Positions 1 to 5,821 of a stretch of DNA of 13,575 nt are shown piece after piece (within the stretch, counting starts at the first letter, position 1; every line of letters starts with the position of its first letter). The position numbers were made by a program, and so were the translations under genes. Under the pieces are notes generated by a model, which ran no database searches, was not told the DNA's origin, and saw only the letters and a program-made list of their open reading frames with translations. This DNA is from Acholeplasmatales bacterium (GTDB lineage Bacteria > Bacillota_I > Bacilli_A > Acholeplasmatales > Anaeroplasmataceae). Location: positions 1-13,575 of the forward strand of contig JAILPD010000032.1 in NCBI GenBank assembly GCA_024690445.1, in the 5' to 3' direction.

Positions 1-37
1 GTAAGTTTAATCTTGCGAGAGTAGGTAGTTGCCAGGC
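1..37 (+). rRNA. rrf: 5S ribosomal RNA, 3' end (partial)
   Basis: The first 37 bases match the 3' end of a bacterial 5S rRNA: TGCGAGAGTAGG at 14-25 is the conserved late helix/loop segment, and the GCCAGGC end at 31-37 would pair with the missing 5' end. The gene starts outside the window. No hairpin terminator follows, and tRNA-Asn begins 27 bases later, so the rRNA operon most likely reads through into that tRNA. Confidence 0.85.
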
Positions 38-64
38 TTTCTCTTTGATTTATATATTATTCTT

Positions 65-141
65 GCCTTCTTAGCTCAGTTGGTTAGAGCACCTGACTGT
101 TAATCAGGGTGTCGTAGGTTCAAGTCCTATAGAGGGCGCCA
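65..141 (+). tRNA. tRNA-Asn (anticodon GTT)
   Basis: A full cloverleaf can be folded. The acceptor stem pairs 65-71 with 131-137, allowing G-U. The anticodon stem 92-96/104-108 encloses loop 97-103 with anticodon GTT at 99-101. The T stem is 114-118/126-130 with a TTCAAGT loop. Discriminator G138 is followed by an encoded CCA (139-141). It lies just after the 5S rRNA and is probably the last gene of the rRNA transcript, because a terminator follows at 157-181. Confidence 0.96.
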
Positions 142-156
142 CGATTAACAATTAGG

Positions 157-181
157 AGAAATACAGTTGTATTTCTTTTTT
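157..181 (+). terminator. Rho-independent terminator ending the rRNA-tRNA-Asn unit
   Basis: An 8-bp perfect stem (AGAAATAC at 157-164 with GTATTTCT at 169-176) has an AGTT loop and is followed by a run of T residues through 181. It separates tRNA-Asn from the next promoter. Confidence 0.85.
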
Positions 182-199
182 AATTTTATAAGAATAAAG

Positions 200-228
200 T
201 TGACATAAAAATATTGATAATGTACAAT
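200..228 (+). promoter_or_regulatory. Sigma-A-type promoter for tRNA-Val/tRNA-Thr
   Basis: A perfect TTGACA -35 box (200-205) lies 17 bp from a TACAAT -10 box (223-228). The predicted start near 234-236 is only about 10 bases before tRNA-Val, so the two following tRNAs have their own promoter and do not depend on the rRNA operon. Confidence 0.85.
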
Positions 229-245
229 AAAACTTGTCAAGTCAT

Positions 246-321
246 GGAGGACTAGCTCAGTTGGGAGAGCATCTGCCTTACAAGCAGAGGGTCAGCGGTT
301 CGAGCCCGTTGTCCTCCACCA
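246..321 (+). tRNA. tRNA-Val (anticodon TAC)
   Basis: A perfect 7-bp acceptor stem (GGAGGAC at 246-252 with GTCCTCC at 311-317), a D arm with TAGCTCAG, an anticodon loop CTTACAA giving anticodon TAC, and a TTCGAGC T loop are all visible. Discriminator A318 is followed by an encoded CCA. Its length of 76 is standard. It is the first gene of a two-tRNA transcript. Confidence 0.97.
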
Positions 322-325
322 TTTT

Positions 326-401
<76 letters not shown>

Positions 402-443
402 TTTAATTAGTATTATAAAAATTTATTTAAATTTATCTTTTAA

Positions 444-474
444 AAAACGACTTTCATGAAGTCGTTTTCTTTTT
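444..474 (+). terminator. Rho-independent terminator after tRNA-Thr
   Basis: A 10-bp perfect stem (AAAACGACTT at 444-453 with AAGTCGTTTT at 459-468) has a 5-base loop and is followed by CTTTTT. It ends the tRNA-Val/tRNA-Thr unit and insulates the aldolase gene. Confidence 0.9.
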
Positions 475-494
475 GTCTTAATATGCTAGAATTC

Positions 495-523
495 TTGTAA
501 AAATCAGGCAAATGATTTATAAT
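495..523 (+). promoter_or_regulatory. Sigma-A-type promoter of the aldolase gene
   Basis: TTGTAA (495-500) and TATAAT (518-523) are separated by 17 bp. The predicted start is near 530, leaving a leader of about 30 bases that carries the ribosome site GGGAGG (545-550), 10 bases before the ATG at 561. Confidence 0.82.
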
Positions 524-560
524 AAATTTAGCATTAAAACATTAGGGAGGTAATTTATAT

Positions 561-1433
561 ATGCCATTAGTAAACGCAAAGGACATGGAAGCAAAGGCAT
601 TAGCAGGTCATTACGCTGTCGGAGCTTTCAATATTAACAATCTTGAATGGACAAAGGCCATTCTAACAACTGCTCAGGAATTAAATTCACCAGTTATGTT
701 AGGTGTATCTGAGGGTGCAAACAAATATATGTGTGGCTATGAAGTAGTAGCTGATATGGTTAAGGCAATGATTAAGTCATTAAATATTACTGTACCAGTT
801 GCATTACACTTAGACCATGGTACTTATGAAGGAGCTAAGAAGGCTTTAAAGGCTGGTTATTCTTCAGTTATGTTCGATGGTTCTCACTATCCATTAGAAG
901 AGAACTTAGAAAAGACTAAGGAAATCGTTACAATTGCTCATTTCTTAGGAGCTACAGTTGAAGCTGAAGTTGGTACAATCGGTGGAGAAGAAGACGGAGT
1001 TGTAGGTATGGGCGAAGTTGCTGATCCAGAAGAATGTGCTTTATTAAAGTCTACAGGTATCGATATGTTAGCTGCTGGTATTGGTAATATCCATGGTAAG
1101 TATCCAGCAAACTGGAAGGGACTTCAATTTGATGCATTAGCTAATATCAAGGCTAAGGTTGGTGATTTCCCACTAGTATTACATGGTGGTACTGGTATTC
1201 CAGAAGACCAAATTAAGAAGGCTATTTCTTTAGGTGTTACAAAGATTAATGTAAATACTGAATGTCAATTATATTTCCAAGAGGCTACAAGAAAGTATAT
1301 TGAAGCTGGTAAGGACTTAGAGGGTAAGGGATTTGACCCACGTAAGTTATTAGCTCCAGGTGTAGACGCAATTAAGGAAATTGTAAGAATCAAAATGGAA
1401 ATGTTTGGTTCTGTAGGTCATGGTAACGACTAA
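561..1433 (+). CDS. fba: Class II fructose-1,6-bisphosphate aldolase
   Basis: This is a cytosolic glycolytic and gluconeogenic enzyme that interconverts fructose 1,6-bisphosphate with dihydroxyacetone phosphate and glyceraldehyde 3-phosphate, using a divalent metal. The 290 residues fill a TIM barrel of the short Bacillus FbaA-like kind. LDHG at 84-87 supplies the catalytic Asp85 and metal ligand His86. The other expected metal ligands are His178 (NIHGK) and His208 (LHGGTG), and TKINVNTE (227-234) is the phosphate-binding strand. The start is fixed by GGGAGG at 545-550 and by the family-typical MPLV opening. The gene has its own promoter and is followed by a weak terminator that may let some transcription pass into the next gene. 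Ketose- and tagatose-bisphosphate aldolases are close relatives, but overall similarity to FbaA makes fructose-bisphosphate aldolase the best call. Confidence 0.95.
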   Translation: MPLVNAKDMEAKALAGHYAVGAFNINNLEWTKAILTTAQELNSPVMLGVSEGANKYMCGYEVVADMVKAMIKSLNITVPVALHLDHGTYEGAKKALKAGYSSVMFDGSHYPLEENLEKTKEIVTIAHFLGATVEAEVGTIGGEEDGVVGMGEVADPEECALLKSTGIDMLAAGIGNIHGKYPANWKGLQFDALANIKAKVGDFPLVLHGGTGIPEDQIKKAISLGVTKINVNTECQLYFQEATRKYIEAGKDLEGKGFDPRKLLAPGVDAIKEIVRIKMEMFGSVGHGND

Positions 1434-1445
1434 TCAATAATATTT

Positions 1446-1477
1446 AGGGAACGCACTAAAATACGTTCCCTTTATTT
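1446..1477 (+). terminator. Terminator or attenuator between the aldolase and the RpiB-like gene
   Basis: An 8-bp perfect stem (AGGGAACG at 1446-1453 with CGTTCCCT at 1464-1471) has a 10-base loop. The T tract after it is interrupted (TTTATTT). No convincing promoter fits in the 20 bases before the next gene, so the structure probably terminates only part of the transcripts. Confidence 0.75.
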
Positions 1478-1497
1478 AAGAATAAGGAGAAGAAAAG

Positions 1498-2136
1498 ATG
1501 AGAATTGCTTTAATTAATGAAAATTCACAGGCAGCAAAGAATAAAATTATTTATAATACATTAAACAAGGTTGCCACTAAATATGGACATGTAGTAGATA
1601 ACTATGGTATGTTCGGTGCTGATGATAAGCCACTTACTTATGTTCAAAATGGTTTATTAGCAGCTATTCTAATTAATTCAAAAGCTGCAGACTTTATTGT
1701 TACAGGATGTGGTACTGGTGCTGGTGCTATGTTAGCATTAAATTCATTCCCAAAGATGCTTTGTGGTTTAGTTGTTGAACCATCTGATGCATATTTATTT
1801 GGTCAAATCAATGATGGTAATGCTATTTCTATGCCATATGCAAAGGGCTTTGGCTGGGGTGCTGAATTAAATCTTGAAAATGTATATGAAAATTTATTTA
1901 AGGCTCCATTTGGTGGAGGCTATCCAAAGGAAAGAGTAGTTCCTGAACAAAGAAATAAGAAAATCTTAGATGGTGTTAAGGAAATTACTCACAGACCAAT
2001 GATCGATATCCTTAAGGAAATTGATAAGGATTTCTTACTTGAAACTATTGATAGAGATTCATTTAAGAAATATTTCTTCGCAAACGCAAAGGATAAAGAA
2101 ATTATCGATTTCGTTAAGCAAGTATTAGGAATGTAA
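1498..2136 (+). CDS. RpiB/LacA/LacB-family sugar-phosphate isomerase-like protein, C-terminally extended
   Basis: The first 150 or so of 212 residues have the RpiB/LacAB Rossmann-like fold: a MRIALINE first strand, TGCGTGAGAM at 69-78 with the conserved Cys71, and QINDGNAIS at 103-111 where the family has its HNxAN motif. Classical members interconvert ribose/ribulose 5-phosphate or galactose/tagatose 6-phosphate. Two residues differ. The N-terminal Asp-His motif is replaced by ENS (8-10), and the catalytic-base His of HNxAN is replaced by Ile104. A GGGYPKERVVPEQRNKK segment (139-155) leads into an extra C-terminal helical region of about 60 residues, making it clearly longer than the usual RpiB of about 150. 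Ribosome site AAGGAGA (1484-1490) supports the start. Family membership is firm, but substrate and activity are not; the neighbouring aldolase suggests sugar phosphate metabolism. Confidence 0.85.
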   Translation: MRIALINENSQAAKNKIIYNTLNKVATKYGHVVDNYGMFGADDKPLTYVQNGLLAAILINSKAADFIVTGCGTGAGAMLALNSFPKMLCGLVVEPSDAYLFGQINDGNAISMPYAKGFGWGAELNLENVYENLFKAPFGGGYPKERVVPEQRNKKILDGVKEITHRPMIDILKEIDKDFLLETIDRDSFKKYFFANAKDKEIIDFVKQVLGM

Positions 2137-2137
2137 T

Positions 2138-2923
2138 ATGGGCGGATTTGGAGGAGGTCACTCTGGTGGTGGATTCCATGGTGGAGGATTTCATGGAGGT
2201 CATTCATCAGGAGGTTTTCATTCATCAGGTGGATTTAGACCACATCATCATACAACATTCATCTATGTAGGCGGAAGAAGATATGAAACTCGTGGTAATA
2301 ATAATAACAGTGGCTATAAAAAGCCTTCAATAGTCTCATCAATTATTATCGCAGTTGCCATTTTATTTATTGGTTTCATAATATTCTTTGGTAATTACCA
2401 TAAGCCATATCAGGCAATTATAACAAGTACAGATAGAGCTTATGATGTATTTGAACGAGAATATTATGAAGTCTATACATTTGATTATAATGTAAATGGA
2501 ACAACTTATCATGGTAAAGGTGACGATGATTTAGGTCCTAATGGTGAATTTACTATTAATCTAGGAGAAAAATATACAATTTATGCTCGCGCATTTGAAC
2601 CTAGTTCATATTCATTTGAAAATAATAATGGAATTGCATTTTTCTTATTATTTGTATCTATTGCTATAAGTGGTGTAATAGTTATTAGTACTTTTAGTAA
2701 TTTAAAGAATTATAAAAAGAGATTAGAATCTATTGGCGACTTAAATGGTGATGGAAAATTAGATGAAAAGGATATAGAAATATATCTAAGTAGAAAAAAT
2801 GGCTTCGATAAAACAGAAGAAAAAAGAGAAGAAAAAAAGGATAAAGAATGTCCTTATTGTGGCTCATTAATAGATATTAATGAGAAGTTTTGTCCTAACT
2901 GTGGAGCTAATTTAAATTATTAA
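2138..2923 (+). CDS. Two-pass membrane protein with Gly/His-rich N terminus, EF-hand-like loop and zinc ribbon
   Basis: I do not recognise this 261-residue protein as a named family. Residues 1-40 are almost only Gly, His, Ser and Phe in GGFH-like repeats, ending in HHH (36-38). One hydrophobic helix spans about 64-84 and a second about 165-186. Lys61-Lys62 before the first and KNYKKR after the second predict that both ends are cytoplasmic, with the 80-residue loop between outside. After the second helix DLNGDGKLDEKD (201-212) matches an EF-hand or dockerin calcium loop, with Asp/Asn at positions 1, 3, 5, 9 and 12. A Lys/Glu-rich linker follows, then a zinc ribbon with CPYC (238-241) and CPNC (252-255). 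It starts one base after the stop of the RpiB-like gene (TAATATG) with AGGA at 2127-2130, so it is cotranscribed. Function unknown; metal sensing or binding is only a guess. Confidence 0.8.
   Translation: MGGFGGGHSGGGFHGGGFHGGHSSGGFHSSGGFRPHHHTTFIYVGGRRYETRGNNNNSGYKKPSIVSSIIIAVAILFIGFIIFFGNYHKPYQAIITSTDRAYDVFEREYYEVYTFDYNVNGTTYHGKGDDDLGPNGEFTINLGEKYTIYARAFEPSSYSFENNNGIAFFLLFVSIAISGVIVISTFSNLKNYKKRLESIGDLNGDGKLDEKDIEIYLSRKNGFDKTEEKREEKKDKECPYCGSLIDINEKFCPNCGANLNY
2146..2240 (+). repeat. Degenerate tandem GGA/GGT-CAT repeats coding GGFH-like units
   Basis: The first 100 bases of the membrane-protein gene consist of imperfect short repeats coding GGGFH, GGFH and HSSGGF units. Codons vary (GGT/GGA, TTC/TTT), which suggests the protein repeat is old or maintained at the protein level and is not a recent slippage product. 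Confidence 0.6.
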
Positions 2924-2931
2924 TTTTAAAT

Positions 2932-2957
2932 AGATGGCAAAATTTGCCATCTTTTTT
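2932..2957 (+). terminator. Strong Rho-independent terminator
   Basis: AGATGGCA (2932-2939) pairs with TGCCATCT (2945-2952), extendable by one A-T pair to leave a 3-base loop, and the stem runs directly into six T residues. It closes the aldolase-region transcript before the lipid operon promoter. Confidence 0.9.
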
Positions 2958-3010
2958 CTATTTATGTGGAAAAATGTTAACAAATACGCTAAATTGTGTG
3001 ACAAAAATGT

Positions 3011-3025
3011 TTAGTTTAGTTGACA
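3011..3025 (+). promoter_or_regulatory. Operator-like motif, copy 1, over the -35 box
   Basis: TTAGTTTAGTTGACA matches the motif at 3056-3070 in 13 of 15 positions and includes the whole -35 hexamer. Protein bound here would block RNA polymerase. FapR and FabT control fatty acid operons in many Bacillota, but the sequence does not clearly match either consensus as I know it. Confidence 0.5.
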
Positions 3026-3047
3026 TTATTTCTGTTTATTATATAAT
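3020..3047 (+). promoter_or_regulatory. Sigma-A-type promoter of the fatty acid/polyketide-type operon
   Basis: A perfect TTGACA (3020-3025) and a perfect TATAAT (3042-3047) are 16 bp apart. The predicted start is around 3053-3055, giving a 40-base leader to the first ATG at 3095. No other convincing promoter was found down to 13575, so this is probably the main promoter for 13 genes. Its -35 box lies inside one copy of a repeated motif and its start point inside another, consistent with repression by a DNA-binding regulator encoded elsewhere. Confidence 0.88.
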
Positions 3048-3054
3048 AATAACG

Positions 3055-3070
3055 GTTAGTTTAACTGACA
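3055..3070 (+). promoter_or_regulatory. Operator-like motif, copy 2, at the predicted transcription start
   Basis: TTAGTTTAACTGACA (3056-3070) repeats the upstream motif 45 bases away. With the base before it, it forms an imperfect palindrome, GTTAGTT-T-AACTGAC (3055-3069), matching in 6 of 7 positions per arm. The symmetry suits a dimeric repressor. Confidence 0.55.
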
Positions 3071-3094
3071 CATTTTTGGTAGGAGATTAAAAAA

Positions 3095-3337
3095 ATGACA
3101 GATTTAGAAATTAAACAGCAGTTAAAAGATTTTATCGTTTCAGAATTAGGTGTAGATGCAAATGAATTACAATTCGATACACCATTATTCGGTGATGGAA
3201 TCGGTCTTGATTCAATTGACTCAATTGAAATCATTTCATTTGCTGATGAGGCTTTCGGTGTTTCAATGAACGGTGTTGCAAAAGAACATTTCTTATCAAT
3301 TGACACTATCGCTGCTTATATTGCTGACAAACAGTAA
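3095..3337 (+). CDS. Acyl carrier protein 1 (polyketide/aryl-polyene-like motif)
   Basis: This small acidic cytosolic protein carries growing acyl chains as thioesters on a phosphopantetheine arm. At 80 residues it has normal ACP length. The arm attaches to Ser40 in GLDSID (37-42), at the start of helix II. The preceding LFGDGIGLDSID (31-42) is longer and more Gly-rich than the usual DLGADSLD of housekeeping AcpP, and resembles carrier proteins of aryl polyene and type II polyketide loci. The start has AGGAG at 3081-3085. It is the first gene of the operon and is separated from the ketosynthase by an 84-base gap with a strong hairpin, which could allow extra ACP production. A second, more standard ACP lies at 7739. 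The activating synthase AcpS/Sfp is not in the window. Confidence 0.93.
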   Translation: MTDLEIKQQLKDFIVSELGVDANELQFDTPLFGDGIGLDSIDSIEIISFADEAFGVSMNGVAKEHFLSIDTIAAYIADKQ

Positions 3338-3349
3338 TAAATCGAAGAT

Positions 3350-3374
3350 TTATCCCAGCTTCGTGCTGGGATAA
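3350..3374 (+). promoter_or_regulatory. Intercistronic hairpin between ACP 1 and the ketosynthase
   Basis: TTATCCCAGC (3350-3359) pairs perfectly with GCTGGGATAA (3365-3374) around a TTCGT loop, a 10-bp stem with a G/C-rich top. Only four T residues follow (ATATTTT), so full termination is unlikely. Partial termination, or protection of the ACP message from 3' decay, would raise ACP over the downstream enzymes. Confidence 0.75.
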
Positions 3375-3421
3375 TATTTTGGATGGCGTTGTAAAGTAAA
3401 CTTAACTAAGGAGATATAAAA

Positions 3422-5809
3422 ATGACAGAAAATAATAATAGATGCGTTGTTACAGGCTTAGGCTTAATCAACGCAATTGGTAATAATGTAAATGAATGCT
3501 GGAATAATGCATTAAATTCCGTTACAGGAATTAAGAATACTACAACAGTTGATACTAAGGATTGTTATGCAACTTTAGCAGCTGAGGCTAATTTTAAGGA
3601 TTTAGATAAGATTCCTAATACAGAGAATTTAGATAGAGTTTCTAAATTATGTATTAAGGCTACATTAGAAGCAATAGAAGATGCTAAGTTAGCTGACTTT
3701 GGTGGTAACACTAGAGTATCAGTAATTATGGGTAGCTGTGTTGGTGGTGCTGTTTCTATCGATCATTATTATAGAAATGATAAGCCAGCATCTGATGTTT
3801 GCAAGATGCCTATTTCAGCTATCGCATCAAGCGTAGCTCAATATGTTCATGCTGGTGGTGTTGTAACTAATATTGCTAACGCATGTGCTGCAGGTACAAT
3901 TTCTATCGCATATGCATGTGATTTAATTAGAGCTGGTAAGGCTGATATCGTTATTGCAGGTGGTGCTGATGCATTCGCATCTGTTCCATATTCTGGATTC
4001 TTAGCATTACATGCATTAGATTCAAATCCATGTTCACCATTCAATAAGTGCACTGGTATCACATTAGGTGAAGGTTCAGGTGCTGTTATTGTTGAATCAT
4101 ATGAGCATGCAATGAAGAGAAATGCTAAAGTTTATTGTGAAGTGTTAGGCTCAGGTGTATCATCTGATGCTCATCATATTACAGCTCCAAGAGAAGATGG
4201 AGAAGGTCAGATGAATGCTATTAATTGGGCAATTAATACATCTGGTGTAAAGAAGAATGAGATTGGTTATATCAATGCTCATGGTACTGGTACTGCTAAG
4301 AATGATAATGCTGAATTCTTATCATTACATACAATCTTCGATAATGAAAACGATAATTTATCAGTATCATCAACTAAGGCAATGGTTGGTCACTGCTTAG
4401 GTGCTGCAGGTGCTATTGAAGCAGTATTTGCTATTAAGGCATTAACTACTAATAAGGTTCCTGCAACTTTAGGATATGATAGTGATGATTTAGTAAGACT
4501 TGAGGAAAAGGCTGGAAAGATTGATTTCATTCCTAACAAGTCTAAGGATAAAGAATTAAATACAGTTATGTCTAATTCGTTCGCATTTGGTGGAAATAAC
4601 GCAAGTATTATTTTCTCTAAAGATAAGGGTGATGTTAAGACATCTAATGATAATGGTAAGGTGTATGTTACTGGTTTTGGTATTGTAACTCCATTTGGTA
4701 ATGGTGTTGAGGCTTACATTAATAACATCAATAATAATGTAAAGCCTGAATCTAATAGCATTCATTCAACAGTAGTAGCTGATGAATATGCTAAGTATGG
4801 TCAAAAGCCAACATATCGTAAGCATGATAATTTATCACAGCTTCAAGTATTATCTGGTATGCAAGCACTAGAAAATGCTAATATCACTGTAACTCCAGAG
4901 AATGCTACATCAATTGGTATTGTTGAAGGTACAGCTGATGGTGCTATGGGTACATGCTTACAATTTACAGAAAATATTGTAGAAAAGGGCTGTGCAAATG
5001 GTTCTGCATTTAAATTCCCTAATACAGTTTATAATGCTGCAGGTGGATATTTATCAATCTGTACTGGTATTAAGGGTTATAACGTTACAGTAACAAATGG
5101 TAGCCAATCAGGTTTACAATCTGTAGCTTATGCAACTAACATTATCCGTCAAGGTAAGGAAAAGTGCATTTTAGCAACTGGTACTGATGAAAATATTGAG
5201 GCTATCGCTGAAGTATATGGTAAGCTAAATGTTGTATCTAGCGATGTAACATTACCATTTGAAGGTAAGAATGGATTTACATTATCTGATGGTTCTGTAA
5301 CTATCGTATTAGAAAATGATAAGGATGCTAAGGCTCGTGGTGCTAAGAAGTATGCAGAAGTATTAGGATATGGTATGGCAACATGTGCTGTTGAATTTGG
5401 TAAGGTTAAAGGTTCTGATAAGGGCTTAGATGAGGCTATTAAGTTAGCATTAGCTGATGCTAATTTAACTATTGATGATATCGATACTATTTCAGGCTTT
5501 GCTTGTGGTTTAAAGACTATTGATGATATTGAATTAAATTCATTAAAGAGAGTATTTGGTAAGTCATTAGAAAATAAGAAGTTAATTGAGGTTAAGAATC
5601 ATGTTGGTGAGGCAAGAGCTGCTGCTGCATCTCTAAGCTTAGCTCATACAGCTTTAATGTTATCAGGTGATATTAAGTCTGATAATGGTTATAAGGTGGT
5701 AAATGATAAGGCTTCAAAGATTACAGTTGAAGCTAAAGATATGAAGAATGTATTATGTATTGCGTACGCTGCAGGTGGTACATATACTGCAATTGTTATT
5801 ACAAAGTAG
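3422..5809 (+). CDS. Tandem beta-ketoacyl-ACP synthase: active KS fused to an inactive, chain-length-factor-like KS
   Basis: KS enzymes condense malonyl-ACP with an acyl chain. At 795 residues this is about twice the length of FabF. Domain 1 (6-400) has every catalytic residue: Cys155 in NACAAGT, His287 in NAHGTGT, Lys319 in STKAMVGH, His324, and the SNSFAFGGNNAS end motif (384-395). After a polar linker (401-411), domain 2 restarts with VYVTGFGIVTPFGNG (414-428), but the Cys site reads GSQSG (Ser561), the first His aligns with Ala694 and the second with Glu730, while Lys725 remains. It is probably noncatalytic, like the chain-length factor of type II polyketide KS-CLF pairs. Fusion would fix a 1:1 pseudodimer. 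AAGGAG (3408-3413) supports the start. Reading is unbroken and codon use matches the neighbours, so this is not an assembly artefact. Product class is uncertain: fatty acid or polyene. Confidence 0.92.
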   Translation: MTENNNRCVVTGLGLINAIGNNVNECWNNALNSVTGIKNTTTVDTKDCYATLAAEANFKDLDKIPNTENLDRVSKLCIKATLEAIEDAKLADFGGNTRVSVIMGSCVGGAVSIDHYYRNDKPASDVCKMPISAIASSVAQYVHAGGVVTNIANACAAGTISIAYACDLIRAGKADIVIAGGADAFASVPYSGFLALHALDSNPCSPFNKCTGITLGEGSGAVIVESYEHAMKRNAKVYCEVLGSGVSSDAHHITAPREDGEGQMNAINWAINTSGVKKNEIGYINAHGTGTAKNDNAEFLSLHTIFDNENDNLSVSSTKAMVGHCLGAAGAIEAVFAIKALTTNKVPATLGYDSDDLVRLEEKAGKIDFIPNKSKDKELNTVMSNSFAFGGNNASIIFSKDKGDVKTSNDNGKVYVTGFGIVTPFGNGVEAYINNINNNVKPESNSIHSTVVADEYAKYGQKPTYRKHDNLSQLQVLSGMQALENANITVTPENATSIGIVEGTADGAMGTCLQFTENIVEKGCANGSAFKFPNTVYNAAGGYLSICTGIKGYNVTVTNGSQSGLQSVAYATNIIRQGKEKCILATGTDENIEAIAEVYGKLNVVSSDVTLPFEGKNGFTLSDGSVTIVLENDKDAKARGAKKYAEVLGYGMATCAVEFGKVKGSDKGLDEAIKLALADANLTIDDIDTISGFACGLKTIDDIELNSLKRVFGKSLENKKLIEVKNHVGEARAAAASLSLAHTALMLSGDIKSDNGYKVVNDKASKITVEAKDMKNVLCIAYAAGGTYTAIVITK

Positions 5810-5821
5810 GAGGATAGAAAA

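Noticed and set aside
1989..2225. 78-codon open frame on the - strand
   Set aside because: It lies antisense across the end of the RpiB-like gene and the start of the membrane-protein gene, both well supported, and its translation has no recognisable domain.
2964..2976. DnaA-box-like TGTGGAAAA upstream of the operon
   Set aside because: A single imperfect match in AT-rich DNA with no box cluster or dnaA/dnaN nearby does not support an origin.
3061..3306. 81-codon open frame on the - strand over ACP 1
   Set aside because: It is antisense to a clear ACP gene and to the operon promoter leader, with no family resemblance.
3847..4062. 71-codon - strand frame inside the double ketosynthase
   Set aside because: It is a shadow of the ketosynthase active-site region; the reading is Ala-rich from codon bias and has no independent support.
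4620..4700. Assembly error or two adjacent genes instead of a fused double ketosynthase
   Set aside because: The reading frame is continuous from 3422 to 5809, there is no ribosome site before domain 2, and domain 2 differs greatly from domain 1, so it is not a duplicated read or collapsed copy.
4556..4765. 69-codon - strand frame near the junction of the two ketosynthase domains
   Set aside because: Its place at the domain junction raised the idea of an inserted element, but no repeats, ribosome site or recognisable product are present.
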